Positions 1 to 8,795 of a stretch of DNA of 64,000 nt are shown one piece after another. The notes below the pieces were generated by a model. It searched no databases. It was given only the letters and a program-made list of their open reading frames with translations, and was not told the origin of the DNA. How positions within the stretch are numbered: position 1 is the first letter of the stretch; each line of letters opens with the position of its first letter. Source of the DNA: Nonomuraea typhae (GTDB taxonomy: Bacteria; Actinomycetota; Actinomycetes; Streptosporangiales; Streptosporangiaceae); contig NZ_VRLV01000007.1 of the NCBI RefSeq assembly GCF_009760925.1, positions 1-64,000 of the forward strand, given 5' to 3'. Position numbers and translations under genes: made by a program.

Positions 1-697
1 GCTGGTCATCGCCCAGGCTGTAGCAGCCGTGGAAGTAGCGCACGCCCTGGTCGCGCCGGTAGGTGGCCGGCCGGCGTTCGGGTCTTCCTTCGCGCGCCCA
101 GCCCGAGCCGCCGTGTGGTCGGATCGACAGTGGCCCGAACTGGTCGAAGGCAAAACAACGGTTCGGAAAGCGGGTGGTGACCTCTTCGATCCGGTCCAGC
201 TTGGCCTCCCGACGGGGGTCGGTGGACTCCTTCCAGGTCCGGGTGCGCTGGAAGGAGATCTTGTGCTCGCGTAAGTACTGACGCAGCCGCTCCCGGCCGA
301 TCACCACGACGCGGGTCGGGTTGTCGGCCAGGTAGGCGGCCAGTTTGCGGATGCTCCACCGGGTGAAGGGCCGGCCCAGCTTCTCGGGCCGGGTGGCGGC
401 CGTCGCGACGATGAAGTCCTCATCGCCCGAGGTGATGCGGCGGGGACGGCCTCCCGCCCAGTTAGGGTCCAGCGCGGCCAGGCCTCGCTCGTTGAAGGCG
501 TGGATGACATCACGCACGGTGTCTTCATCGGCCGCGACCAACTGGGCGATCGCCCTCACCGGTGTCCCACTGGCCGATGCCATGACCATCAACGCGCGGC
601 GCACGCGGACCGAGTCGTGCCTTCCCCGCCGCACCAGCCGCACCAGCGTCTGTCCTTCATGGTCGGACAACCGCCGCGCCCGCACAGGCTCGGCCAT
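1..697 (-). CDS. IS630-family transposase, 3' part cut by window edge
   Basis: The reading frame opens at an ATG at 697 (MAEPVRARRLSDHEG) and stays open to base 1, so about 232 N-terminal residues are visible. An N-terminal helix-turn-helix region (PVRAIAQLVAADEDTVRDVI) is followed by a second winged region with RKLAAYLADNPTRVVV. The start of the DDE domain follows, with the first catalytic Asp probably in CFAFDQFG. This order is typical of IS630-type transposases. The remaining catalytic acidic residues and the left terminal repeat would lie outside the window. I could not fix the right end of the element between 697 and 820. It lies in a tract of eroded accessory DNA. Confidence 0.85.
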   Translation of the reverse strand, partial: MAEPVRARRLSDHEGQTLVRLVRRGRHDSVRVRRALMVMASASGTPVRAIAQLVAADEDTVRDVIHAFNERGLAALDPNWAGGRPRRITSGDEDFIVATAATRPEKLGRPFTRWSIRKLAAYLADNPTRVVVIGRERLRQYLREHKISFQRTRTWKESTDPRREAKLDRIEEVTTRFPNRCFAFDQFGPLSIRPHGGSGWAREGRPERRPATYRRDQGVRYFHGCYSLGDDQ

Positions 698-821
698 GGT
701 GCTCCTCCTCCATCGATCGCTTCAGTGCCGATACGACAGTGGAGGGCACCCAGGACGGCCAGCGCAAGCAGTACAGCACCGTTCCTCAACCCGGTGAACC
801 TATGCGGTCACCGCACTAGCC

Positions 822-1045
822 ATGCGCCTGCTCAAGCTGGTCAAGGAAGCGGGTGATAGGGCTGGCACCCACCCCGGCATGCGGGCAGAAACGCGCAAAA
901 GAACACCCACGACCTCAGCGATGTGTCCGACGAACTGTGCGATGTCGTCATCACCGCTCGGATCGCTCTGGCCGCTGTCACTGGTGGAGCAGCCTCCGCA
1001 TGCGCCGCCCTTGCTGACCCCTTCGGCGCCGCCGACCGCGCCTGA
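822..1045 (+). pseudogene. MazG-like nucleotide pyrophosphohydrolase relic, frameshifted
   Basis: Two reading frames give one recognisable protein tail. From the ATG at 822 the frame reads MRLLKLVKEAGDRAG and then loses sense near 900. Another frame continues as HDLSDVSDELCDVVITARIA and ends at the TGA at 1043-1045. Together they resemble the C-terminal half of the MazG-like proteins common in actinomycetes (a LKLxEEAGE box, then a DELxDVVITA box). The N-terminal part is missing and one frameshift separates the two boxes, so no active enzyme is expected. The call rests on motif recognition only. Confidence 0.55.
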
Positions 1046-1370
1046 TCGCGTCTCCGAGCGAGGATCAATCAGCTGCCTTCTCGAACTTGCAAATGGATCA
1101 TGATATGGCCGGGCCGGAGCACTGTGCTCGGTTATTTCGAAAGCCAAAGCGCATGCATCCGTATTATTCTACACGCAGGCCGGGTTCACCAAGACAATGC
1201 GGCAAGTCGCGCTCCGCGACCGCTTATTCGCCGCCGCCAAGAATTTGCCATTGACGGCATTCGCGAGATTGTGTTTCATAACGTCTGGCGCGCATTAATT
1301 CTGGGGCGTAGGGCCATTGGTCCACCCAATGCGCGCCATCGCCAGTGTCCTCTACGCGAAAAGGGGAAAG

Positions 1371-1820
1371 ATGTCCGTCCTCAAAACACTCATTCTAGGC
1401 TGCGTGACCACCATGGTCGCGCTGCTGCTGGGGCTGGTGTTACCCGGTGCCGCCATGGCCGACAACCCGAGCCTGAAGGTGACGCCCGGCAACGCCGAGA
1501 CGACTGTAACAATCCACGAAAGCGAGCCGGGCATCCTCAGCGCGACCGGATGCACCCGCGATGCCATCGGCCGGGCGGTCGTGTGCATCTACGTCAACGG
1601 CGAACGCCTGGTCGTCCGCTACGCCACCGTAAGCAACCACAGGGCTCCAGCGGGTAGGGGCTATATTTCGGAGACCTTCACTGGATCAACCTATGTCGGC
1701 CCTCGCCTGCCGCAAGGGTCTTCCTGGCGCAAGGAAATCAACCTGTCCATGTACGACGGCGACAAGGTGTGTGGCTCCGTTGAGGGGCTCTGGGTAGCCT
1801 GCGTTAATATCTCTTCGTAG
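1371..1820 (+). CDS. small secreted protein of unknown function
   Basis: A 149-residue protein read from the ATG at 1371, chosen over the upstream in-frame ATGs because a purine-rich AAAAGGGGAAAG lies directly before it and the signal peptide then starts at residue 1. Residues 1-30 form a signal peptide with a hydrophobic core (TMVALLLGLVLPGAA) and a likely cleavage at AMA/DN. The mature part of about 120 residues is soluble and has four cysteines (TGCTRD, VVCIYV, KVCGS, VACVN) that could form two disulfides. I do not recognise the family. Moderate GC and unknown content fit the accessory nature of this tract. Confidence 0.6.
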   Translation: MSVLKTLILGCVTTMVALLLGLVLPGAAMADNPSLKVTPGNAETTVTIHESEPGILSATGCTRDAIGRAVVCIYVNGERLVVRYATVSNHRAPAGRGYISETFTGSTYVGPRLPQGSSWRKEINLSMYDGDKVCGSVEGLWVACVNISS

Positions 1821-1905
1821 CACATCAACGTCGGCAATCCGATAGAGAAAACGACTGGCTGGATGTCGCTCACACACCCAGCCAGTCAGCTCTTGGGATG
1901 ATCGG

Positions 1906-2601
1906 CTACGGGCGATTCCTCAGTACACCCATCGCATCGAGACGCTCGATGATTTCGTCTCTGATCATCGCAGGTGTGAGTCCGAGTCGACTCAGCACAC
2001 CGTAGGCATGTCCTCCTTCACGCGAGGCGAGCGCCAGCAGGATGTGCTCTGATCCAATGTGCACGTGGCCGATCTTCCTGGCCTGACGGGGGGTCTCTCG
2101 GAGAACCTCCGCAACCGAGATGCTGAACGGGGAGTTCTCTCCGGCAGACGGCTCTTCGACATCAATAGATGCGAGCTCGGATTCGACGTCTCTGATCGAT
2201 GTGTGGCCGTCAAGAATTCGTTCGGCGTGGCCGCCCATCTGTTCGTCAAAAAGGGCACGTAGCAGGTCGCCCGTTTGCATGATCCGACCAGACAGTTGCG
2301 CGGCCTCTCGTGCTGCCGAGACGACGTGACGAGCCTGATTGCTGAATCCGTCAAGGCTTGGCTGCTGCCAGCGCTGCTGTACGGCTTGCTTTGTTCTGTT
2401 CATGGCGTCTCCGATCTGGCTCCATGAGCACCCTTCGGCACGTGCCTCCCCCACGAAAAGGCCGACAACCTGATCTCCCGTGACCTCCAGCTGGCGAGCA
2501 AACTGCTGGGCGGCGGCGACCCGGCCTAGTGGATCGGTGTCTTTGGTGATTTCCCGAAGGTAGGCAACGAGCTCGTTGACGTTCGGTGGCCGCGTGTCCA
2601 C
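1906..2601 (-). CDS. Clp N-terminal-domain protein with HTH-like N-terminus
   Basis: 231 residues from a GTG start. The first half contains a helix-turn-helix-like segment (EARAEGCSWSQIGDAMNRTK, about residues 52-71). The second half is a Clp_N-type repeat domain (ISVAEVLRETPRQARKIGHV, IGSEHILLALAS, then LTPAMIRDEI), the fold that binds adaptors and substrates in ClpA/ClpC. There is no AAA+ ATPase domain, so this is not a Clp ATPase. Stand-alone Clp_N proteins of this layout are common in actinomycetes and their role is not established. It may recognise degradation substrates or act as a DNA-binding regulator. Confidence 0.7.
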   Translation of the reverse strand: MDTRPPNVNELVAYLREITKDTDPLGRVAAAQQFARQLEVTGDQVVGLFVGEARAEGCSWSQIGDAMNRTKQAVQQRWQQPSLDGFSNQARHVVSAAREAAQLSGRIMQTGDLLRALFDEQMGGHAERILDGHTSIRDVESELASIDVEEPSAGENSPFSISVAEVLRETPRQARKIGHVHIGSEHILLALASREGGHAYGVLSRLGLTPAMIRDEIIERLDAMGVLRNRP

Positions 2602-2786
2602 GTGTGGATAGTCGCTCCAAACCGGAGTTGCGTCAAGTTGGAATTGACGATCCGGGTGAATCCTGCACTGGCCGCGTTGGCGACGAGGCCGTCAAACCGC
2701 CCTGGAGCACCTTGGCCGCGAGGCTCCAGGCCCATTCACCTGCATGCCGCAACCCGTCGTGCGCTTGTCCTGACCCATTCCGCTCC

Positions 2787-2820
2787 GCCCCGGCGCCTGC
2801 TCATCCTCCGGTGCCGGGGC
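2787..2820. other. hairpin upstream of the prim-pol relic
   Basis: GCCCCGGC at 2787-2794 pairs perfectly with GCCGGGGC at 2813-2820 across an 18-nt loop. It lies 27 bp before the start of the decayed prim-pol gene. Its size resembles the conserved hairpins of the second element (15302, 23963, 24699, 28996), but its loop lacks their CCAAG. No T-run follows, so a plain intrinsic terminator is unlikely. Confidence 0.4.
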
Positions 2821-2846
2821 GCTCGCATGCTCAGGGAGACCATGGC

Positions 2847-3841
2847 ATGACTCACCACCTATTGACCGGCCAGCTGGAATTGGCCCTGCGCCTGGCCGTC
2901 CACGGCTGGCACGTCCTGCCTCTGTCACTAACCAGCAAACGCCCCCTTGCCAACTGTCGGCGATGCCGAACGCCTGGTCGACCCCACGCGATCAACGTCT
3001 GCCCATGCCTGCCCGCAGGGCGCTGGTGTCACGGCGTACGCGCCGCCACCACCCAGCCGCAGCTGCTGACCACCTGGTGGCGCGACAACCCCCACGCCAT
3101 ACCCGGCGTCGCCGCCGGCCCCTCCGGCCTGATCCTCATCGACCTCGGCACCCACAGCCCGACCCCACCGGCCGACCTGGCCACCGGCCTGCTGCCCGGC
3201 ATCGACCTGACACAAGAGCCCCTCCCACCAGGTACGGCCTGGCGCGACCCCGGCCAGTGGCGCATCGGCATGGACACCCTCACCCTGCTCGCCACCCTCC
3301 GCGGCGGACCTGCACCCTGGCCCACCGACCCGGCCACCAGCCCATCGTCGTCGCCACCCGGAGCGGCGGCCGGCACCTGTGGTACCAGGCGCCGCCCGGC
3401 AGCCACCACCGTCAGGCCATCGGTGAACTCGGCTGGCATATCGACATCAAGCCGGCTGGAACTACGGCATCGCCCCCGGCGCCAACACACCCGCCGGCCC
3501 CTACGTGCCGTGCTCCGGCGACATCACCCGGCCCGGCCGCATGCCGACTGGCTCGCCCAAGAAGTCACCCGCGTCGCCCCCCACGCCCCGCCCAGCGCCG
3601 CCACCCCTACCAGCCCGCCCAGGGACACCGGCCGGGCCGAGGGCCCGCCAACTACCTCACCACCGTCATCAACCGCGGCGCCGCCGGATCCGGCCTGCCC
3701 GAACACCAGATCACCGGCTGGCTCGTCGCCGCGGGAGAAGCCAGCGGCCTACCCGCCCGCCTGGCTACCCGCATCGTCACTCGCGCTCTCGCCCGAGGGA
3801 CGCGATCACCTCTGTCACCGCCCACGGCCCCCGCAGCCTGA
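2847..3841 (+). pseudogene. bifunctional DNA primase/polymerase (prim-pol) of a decayed AICE
   Basis: The ATG at 2847 opens MTHHLLTGQLELALRLAVHG, followed by HVLPLSLTSKRPLANC and TTWWRDNPHAIPGVAAGPSG, the N-terminal signature of AICE/plasmid prim-pol proteins. After about residue 165 the sense jumps frame several times: SGGRHLWYQAPPGSHH, then WNYGIAPGANTPAGPYVPC, then HADWLAQEVTRVAP, then NYLTTVINRGAAGSGLPEH. At least three frameshifts are needed, so the gene is dead. In life it would have synthesised primers during element replication. It is followed directly by xis and int relics, as in the intact element at 26891-30647. Confidence 0.75.
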
Positions 3842-3854
3842 AGGAGTACCCACC

Positions 3855-4055
3855 ATGTCCGGAACGCGATCAGCGAAGTACGAGTGGCTCACGGTCGAGG
3901 AGGTGTGCAAGGAGCTGCGAGTCTCACGTCGATCGTGGGATCGCTGGCGTGAGCGGCGCACCGGTCCCAAGGCCGTCCGGCTCGCGCGAAACGGGCCGAT
4001 CCGCGTCCGCCGGGACTGGCTCGACGCCTGGCTTGAAGCCCAGGCGGCTGCGTGA
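3855..4055 (+). CDS. xis: excisionase-like helix-turn-helix protein (Xis) of the decayed AICE
   Basis: 66 residues from the ATG at 3855, preceded by GGAG. A MerR/AlpA-type winged helix is visible: WLTVEEVCKELRVSRRSWDR, then TGPKAVRLARNGPIRVRRDW, ending LDAWLEAQ. Such proteins bend attachment-site DNA and steer the integrase towards excision. The stop overlaps the integrase start (ATGA-type overlap at 4052-4055), the usual xis-int coupling. The frame is intact although both neighbours are broken. A paralogue is at 29078-29272. Confidence 0.8.
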   Translation: MSGTRSAKYEWLTVEEVCKELRVSRRSWDRWRERRTGPKAVRLARNGPIRVRRDWLDAWLEAQAAA

Positions 4056-5421
4056 AGAGTTACCAGGTCAACATCTGGAACATTCAGGTCAGGAAGGGCC
4101 GTCGCCGTCCCCACATCGTGCGCTGGGTGGTGGAAGGCTTCGAGTTCAATAAGGCCTTCACCACCTCTGGCCTGGCCGACTCCTACCGCACCAAGCTCGT
4201 CACCGCCGCCCGCGCCCGGAGAAGCGTTCGACACCGAAAGCGGCTTACCCGACTCGATGCACCGCGAAAAGCAGGCCGTCACGTGGCTGACGCATGCGGT
4301 CGACTACGTCGAGACGAAATGGCCCAAGGCATCACCCAACTCCCGGCGCTCCATCGTCGAACCATGCAGACCGTCACGCCCGCGCTCGTTCGAGACAAGC
4401 GCGGCGCGCCCACCCTCAGGTTCTCCGAGCCGCCCTCAAATGGGCTCTCGTCCCCGCCCGAGACGAGAAGCAAGCGCCAGAGGAACTGCAGACGGCCCGG
4501 CTGTGGCTGCGCCGGAACTCGGTGGCGATCACCGAGCTGAACAGCCGCCGCACCCTGGACAACGCGTTGACCGCCTGCAGCACCAAGCTCGACGGCAGCC
4601 AGGCGGCGCTCGAGTACCACCGCAGGCTGCGCCGCGTGTTCTACAACAGCCTGCGCTTCGCGGTCAGCCGGGAGCGGCTGCGGGACAACCCGCTCGACTC
4701 TGCGACGATCAAACAGGAATGGGGCCAACCCAACCTGGACGTCGCCGTTGATCCACGCGTCGTCGGCAATCCGCGCCAGGTTGGCCAGGCACTCATCGCC
4801 TGCAGTTACGTCGGCCGGCGTCAGGGCGGCCGGTTCGTCACCTTCTTCGGCTGTATGCACTACGCGATGATGCGGCTGGCCGAGGTGAGCAGGCTGCGTG
4901 ACGTGAACTGCACTCTCCCGAAGAGCGGCTGGGGGAAGGTCATGCTTGAGGCCACCACACCCGAGGTGGGCAAGGACTTCACCGACACCAGCCGGCTGCA
5001 CGATGACCGCGGGCCCAAGAACCGGCCCAGGAAAACCGTCCGGGCCATTCCGATCCCGTCCGAGCTGGTTGCCCTGCTGCGCCGGCACATCGAACGCTAC
5101 GGCGTCGCCCCCGACGGCCGCCTGTTCCGCTCCGAGAGCGGCAAGCCCATCCCCAAGTCCACCTACTCCAGGCTGTGGGCGAAGGCGCGGCTACTCGCGC
5201 TCACGCCCAGACAGGTCACCTCCCCGCTCATGGCCCGCCCGTACGACCTCCGGCACGCCGGCATTACGTGGCGGCTGTCGGCCGGCGTCCCCGCCTCTCA
5301 GGTCGCGGAGCGGGCCGGCAACAGCGTGGAGATCCTGCAGCGGATCTATCACCTGTGCATGGCGGGCTACGACGACGTCTGGATCGACCGCATGAACCAG
5401 GCCCGTGACGACCGGGCTTGA
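4052..5421 (+). pseudogene. int: tyrosine integrase of the decayed AICE, N-terminal frameshifts
   Basis: The gene starts in one frame (MKSYQVNIWNIQVRKGRRRP). It continues in another (SGLPDSMHREKQAVTWLTHA) and from about 4440 runs open to 5421 in a third. The last frame carries the complete catalytic domain: Arg in MMRLAEVSRL, the box DLRHAGITWRL, RAGNSVEIL, and the nucleophile Tyr in QRIYHLCM. It is closely similar to the intact integrase at 29283 (LALTPxQVxSPL and RPYDLRHA in both). At least two frameshifts separate the N-terminal DNA-binding part from the catalytic part, so full-length protein is not made. The 3' end is 116 bp from the 44-bp att copy at 5538, as expected for an AICE right end. 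Confidence 0.85.
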
Positions 5422-5503
5422 TCTCTGCCCGTGGCGGCCGTCATTTAGCGTCTGCGGCTGTCACGGGGTGGCATGACCGATATCCCGGCCGATCAAGCAA
5501 AAA

Positions 5504-5530
5504 GCCAGGTCAGACGGTGTCTGGCCTGGC
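5504..5530. terminator. hairpin after the decayed integrase
   Basis: The arms GCCAGGTCAGAC (5504-5515) and GTCTGGCCTGGC (5519-5530) pair with a single G-T type mismatch around a 3-nt loop. The stem ends 8 bp before the att repeat. A transcription stop between integrase and att/tRNA is the likely role; no clear T-run is seen. Confidence 0.5.
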
Positions 5531-5537
5531 TGCTGAA

Positions 5538-5581
5538 GTGTGCCCCCTGTAGGATTCGAACCTACGCACCCGGCTCCGGAG
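5538..5581. repeat. attL: att site copy (left end of the intact AICE, right end of the decayed one)
   Basis: The 44 bases 5538-5581 are identical to 30791-30834. They equal the 3' part of the tRNA-Arg(CCG) gene (anticodon arm to 3' end, minus strand). The 5' half of the tRNA is absent here, so this is a cut-off tRNA end left by integration. It lies directly after the relic xis-int pair, so it also marks the right end of the older element. Identity stops at 5582 (A versus G). Confidence 0.9.
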
Positions 5582-5865
5582 AGGATTGCAGGTTCCCGTA
5601 GCTGCTAGGCCCTGACCAGGCATAACAAGCCTGAACGGCTCGACATCGACTCCTATGGCCCACAGCCAGCCCACAAGATTTGCGATGGTTCCAACTCCGG
5701 CACGCCTTCCTTCTGCTTCCGGGCATGTGGGTAACGGGACCTGCCAAGGGGTCCTTACCGGATGCGCTGAGCTGCCCAAGAAGCGTCGTCGTCGGTTGTC
5801 ATCTGTCAGTAGAGGCCAACCTCGGACGGCCCACAGACGGCCCGATAGCGGATCGGACGCAAACG

Positions 5866-5933
5866 CCCTCCGGCAGGATTCGAGCCGGCGAGCGCCGGAT
5901 TAGAAGTCCGAACCACATAGCCGCCGCTCAGTG
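5866..5933 (-). other. tRNA-like fragment (Arg-UCU-type anticodon arm and T arm)
   Basis: On the minus strand an anticodon arm is formed by TCGGA-CTTCTAA-TCCGG (anticodon TCT). It is followed by a T arm GCCGG-CTCGAAT-CCTGC with one mismatch and an acceptor-like CGGAGGG. No 5' acceptor strand complementary to CGGAGGG is found upstream, so the gene is incomplete. It looks like the 3' half of a tRNA, as an att relic of another element would be, or a decayed tRNA gene. Confidence 0.35.
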
Positions 5934-5960
5934 GCGCCAACCTGCGTACACATACCTTCA

Positions 5961-6184
5961 TGTGGAGGCATGAGCCAGTCTAGATACTCCCGAAGCCATC
6001 GCCGGCCCTTCGCTTCAGTTCCGGCAAAAATTTCGCGAGCATGGATTCTATGCCTGAGCCTCTCGTCATGGTACAGAACCTTGTAGCGATCCGACCTTGG
6101 TAGCAGGTGCTCGGAAAACAGCGGGCAAGACACTGTAGAGCAGAGAACTGCAAGTGGTCAGCGCGAAGCCGCACTGCCAACCTT
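5961..6184. repeat. partial duplication of 6957-7181
   Basis: 224 bp match 6957-7181 with a handful of substitutions and one 1-bp deletion near 6124. The copied segment encodes the middle of the unknown 403-aa protein (KYxVLYHDxxLxHRIHAREI region). It is flanked by unrelated DNA, so it is an out-of-context gene fragment with no coding role of its own. The rest of 5582-6256 holds only the tRNA-like fragment; I see no gene there. Confidence 0.85.
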
Positions 6185-6256
6185 AGATCCGCGGCCGTGA
6201 AGCGTGAGCTTGAGTGGCGCATTTCGGTTTGGACTCAGCTGCAAACCTTGTCGCAT

Positions 6257-7468
6257 CTACTTAGGCATATTCGAAAGTATCTCGTTCTGCAGATCGAACC
6301 ATGCCAAGACATGACTCTGCTTGCGAAATTTTACGATCGTATCCGCAATCTTGGCGCGAGCGGAAAAAATCGCGGCAGACCCCGCACCAATTATCGGCTT
6401 CCAATGTGGCGGCGCATACTCCGATAGCGCCCCAGCAATTCCAATGCCACTCACAATAAGGAACTTCTGCTCTAGGCTTTCTCTGCGCTGCCTCATTCTA
6501 GTCACTTCTCTTCTGGTGGACGCTACCAGTTCATGCAAACGCGCTGTCCATTCATGAATAGCTCCCGGCGCCGATGCTGCTAAGGCGGAATCAAGTTCTC
6601 GTAGCGTCCGCAACCAGTCGTCTGCTGAAACGCAGCCAGCTTGGCTCAGGTCAGTCCGGGGATCTATCGGGAGGTTGCACAGAAGAGCCCTCCCGACTTC
6701 ATAGGGCAAATAGGAACTCTTATCTGGTCTAAGCTCGACGGGAAGCAGGTCGACCTCTTTGGCAGGCAGAACATTAATGCCGTCAAGCGAATTCATGTAA
6801 GGGTAAATGCGGAAGCGTGAATAGATGTGAAGCCAGTCGTATGACACTGCTGGATCGCCAGTTAAACTGAGCGTCCGTTCGACTATTCTCTCCGCTTGTC
6901 CTACGCCGCAGTATGTAGCCACTAGTGCAAATTTGTCCGAGACAACATCTGCGAACTGTGGAGGCGTGAGCCAGTCTAGATACTCCCGAAGCCATCGCCG
7001 GCCCTTCGCTTCAGTTCCGGCAAAAATTTCGCGAGCATGGATTCTATGCATAAGCATCTTGTCATGGTACAGAACCTTGTAGCGATCCGACCTTGGTAGC
7101 AGGTGCTCGGAAAACAGCGGGGCAAGATACTCTAGAGCAGAGAACTGCAAGTGGTCAGCGCGAAGCCGCACTGCCAACCTTCCTTGCTCTATGAGGTCGA
7201 TAAATTGGCGGACAGTAAGGCCATACCTGGATTCAAAGTGCTCCGATGTCGGCAGGGGGCGCAAGTCGGTAATTACTGTATTGAAGAACGGCAATAGATC
7301 TACCGGTCTTATCGACCCTACGCAGTAGGTGTAGGGGGACGTGAGGGCTAGCTCGGGATATAGGTCTCGCGATGAAGCAATATCCCTCTGAGCGGAGAGC
7401 CTGGTCGCAATTTGGTGCGCCTTCTCGATCTCCGCTTCACGCATCTCAGTGAGGCTCGCCCTGTCCAT
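6257..7468 (-). CDS. unknown 403-aa cargo protein with C-terminal hydrophobic segment
   Basis: ATG start at 7468. I do not recognise a family. The first 300 residues are soluble with mixed charge and many aromatic residues (YDWLHIYSRFRIYPYMNSL). Residues about 310-345 are helical and basic (ELVASTRREVTRMRQRRESL), and a weakly hydrophobic segment follows (FLIVSGIGIAGALSEYAPP and IIGAGSAAIFSA) that could insert in a membrane. It lies 16 bp downstream of the SDR gene at 7485 on the same strand, so the two are probably one transcript. GC is clearly lower than in the transfer genes, suggesting recent acquisition. A 224-bp piece of it is repeated at 5961-6184. Confidence 0.65.
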   Translation of the reverse strand: MDRASLTEMREAEIEKAHQIATRLSAQRDIASSRDLYPELALTSPYTYCVGSIRPVDLLPFFNTVITDLRPLPTSEHFESRYGLTVRQFIDLIEQGRLAVRLRADHLQFSALEYLAPLFSEHLLPRSDRYKVLYHDKMLMHRIHAREIFAGTEAKGRRWLREYLDWLTPPQFADVVSDKFALVATYCGVGQAERIVERTLSLTGDPAVSYDWLHIYSRFRIYPYMNSLDGINVLPAKEVDLLPVELRPDKSSYLPYEVGRALLCNLPIDPRTDLSQAGCVSADDWLRTLRELDSALAASAPGAIHEWTARLHELVASTRREVTRMRQRRESLEQKFLIVSGIGIAGALSEYAPPHWKPIIGAGSAAIFSARAKIADTIVKFRKQSHVLAWFDLQNEILSNMPK

Positions 7469-7484
7469 TTTACCAATGTCCGAA

Positions 7485-8363
7485 TTATTCCTCTTGATAA
7501 GCTGCTTCAGCTAGAATGGGATCCTCCAAGGAGACGGCCGGAGTCCACGCTAGTTCCTTCCGAGCCAAACCCCAGTCAACGCACCCATTAGAGCGCCCCT
7601 GCGCGGAAACGTGTGATAGCTCCTTTCCGCAAGCGTGAGCGATGGACGTAGCCAGCTTAGGAAGGATGGTAAGCCTGCCTGAACCAAAGCAGAATATCTC
7701 ATTCTTTCCCGTGTAGCCCAGAGCGCGGATTACGCCGTCTACGACGTCGTCTACGTGAATGAAATCCCGGCACTCGTCGCGGACCATGATCCTGGAGCCA
7801 GATTCCAAGGATTCATAGAGTCTAGCGATGAAGCCATTTCGGTCGCCAGGCCCATAGATAAAGGAAGGGCGCAAGATTGCATATGGAATACCACTGGTGA
7901 CGATAACCTGCTCACCGAGATACTTCGTGAGCGCATACGTCGAGCTTGGCCCAATAGCGCTCGATTCGGCTATCAGCGGGGCTGGCGCGTATACCCCAAC
8001 CGTTGATACGTAGATAATTCTCTCAATTTGATGCTTGCTCGCCCAATCGGCCACCACCATGGTGGCATGAACATTGTCTGTCACGTACTCATGCCGAGTT
8101 TGTGCGTTTATTCTTCCCGCGAGATGGACGATTTGACTGATGGGCACGTCTATTTTGTCCAAGATCTCGCTAGACGTAATATCGCCGCAGACATATGGCA
8201 GGCCAGGTGACCTGGAATCATGTCCACGACGCCCCACTCCTATCGTCTCAATGCGAAGGGCGTCAAGCGCGGCCGTAAGACGTCTTCCTATAAATCCAGC
8301 AGCTCCCGTTACGAGAACGCTTCTACCCTCAAGGCTGGTGAAGTCTGGTATAGTTTGGATCAA
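7485..8363 (-). CDS. NAD(P)-dependent epimerase/dehydratase, extended SDR
   Basis: 292 residues from a TTG start with GGAG 7 bp upstream. The Rossmann motif VLVTGAAGFIGRRL is at residues 16-29 and the conserved Asp of the second strand region is CGDIT. The catalytic Tyr/Lys pair is in SSTYALTKYLGEQVI, and LRPSFIYGPGDRNGF follows. These are the marks of sugar-nucleotide epimerase/dehydratase-type extended SDRs. The substrate cannot be told. It is the first gene of a two-gene unit with the unknown protein at 6257. Its role in the element is cargo; a link to surface sugar or to protection of the host is only a guess. Confidence 0.8.
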   Translation of the reverse strand: MIQTIPDFTSLEGRSVLVTGAAGFIGRRLTAALDALRIETIGVGRRGHDSRSPGLPYVCGDITSSEILDKIDVPISQIVHLAGRINAQTRHEYVTDNVHATMVVADWASKHQIERIIYVSTVGVYAPAPLIAESSAIGPSSTYALTKYLGEQVIVTSGIPYAILRPSFIYGPGDRNGFIARLYESLESGSRIMVRDECRDFIHVDDVVDGVIRALGYTGKNEIFCFGSGRLTILPKLATSIAHACGKELSHVSAQGRSNGCVDWGLARKELAWTPAVSLEDPILAEAAYQEE

Positions 8364-8795
8364 CGAAACGCTCCAGAAGTTCGGTATAAGCCGCGAAGCA
8401 ATAGCCGCCGGTGACGGAATGCCCGGCGTGCACTACCTATCGACACGCCATCACATCGCAGCGTCTCGTGCAATGGTCTCAGTCGTTCTCATACCAAGAA
8501 GTTCCTGACCTGTGCATTGCTCGGTTGACCAGCCTTCGGAATGCGCCCTACTTCTCCGCGAGCACCGGCTCGGGTGCGAGCACAGGCGCCGTCGGGTGGA
8601 CACCCTCGGTGATCTCTTGCCGGACCCCGCTGTGACCTATCCTGCAGGCAGATGTTTGGCACCTTGTTGGCGGTCTGGATGGGTTCGCGACCCGTAGTCA
8701 CTCAGCGGATCACGTGCCTTCATGTGCTGACCACCCGGCTGGGTGGACATGCGGGCATTACCTGCCGGACGCAAGAACCCAAGGAAGCGCTCCTA
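8364..8795. other. no gene seen
   Basis: This 432-bp stretch between the SDR start and the IS5-type element contains only short overlapping open frames without start signals or recognisable motifs. It must include the promoter of the leftward SDR operon, but no clear -35/-10 pair stands out. Confidence 0.5.

Noticed and set aside
2586..4055. 489-aa plus-strand frame taken as one protein
   Set aside because: It joins an upstream non-coding stretch, an early part of prim-pol, frameshifted nonsense and the xis gene. The parts were annotated separately.
5961..6184. Separate small gene on the minus strand (77 aa)
   Set aside because: It is a fragment copy of the 6257-7468 gene with a frameshift and no matching start or end.
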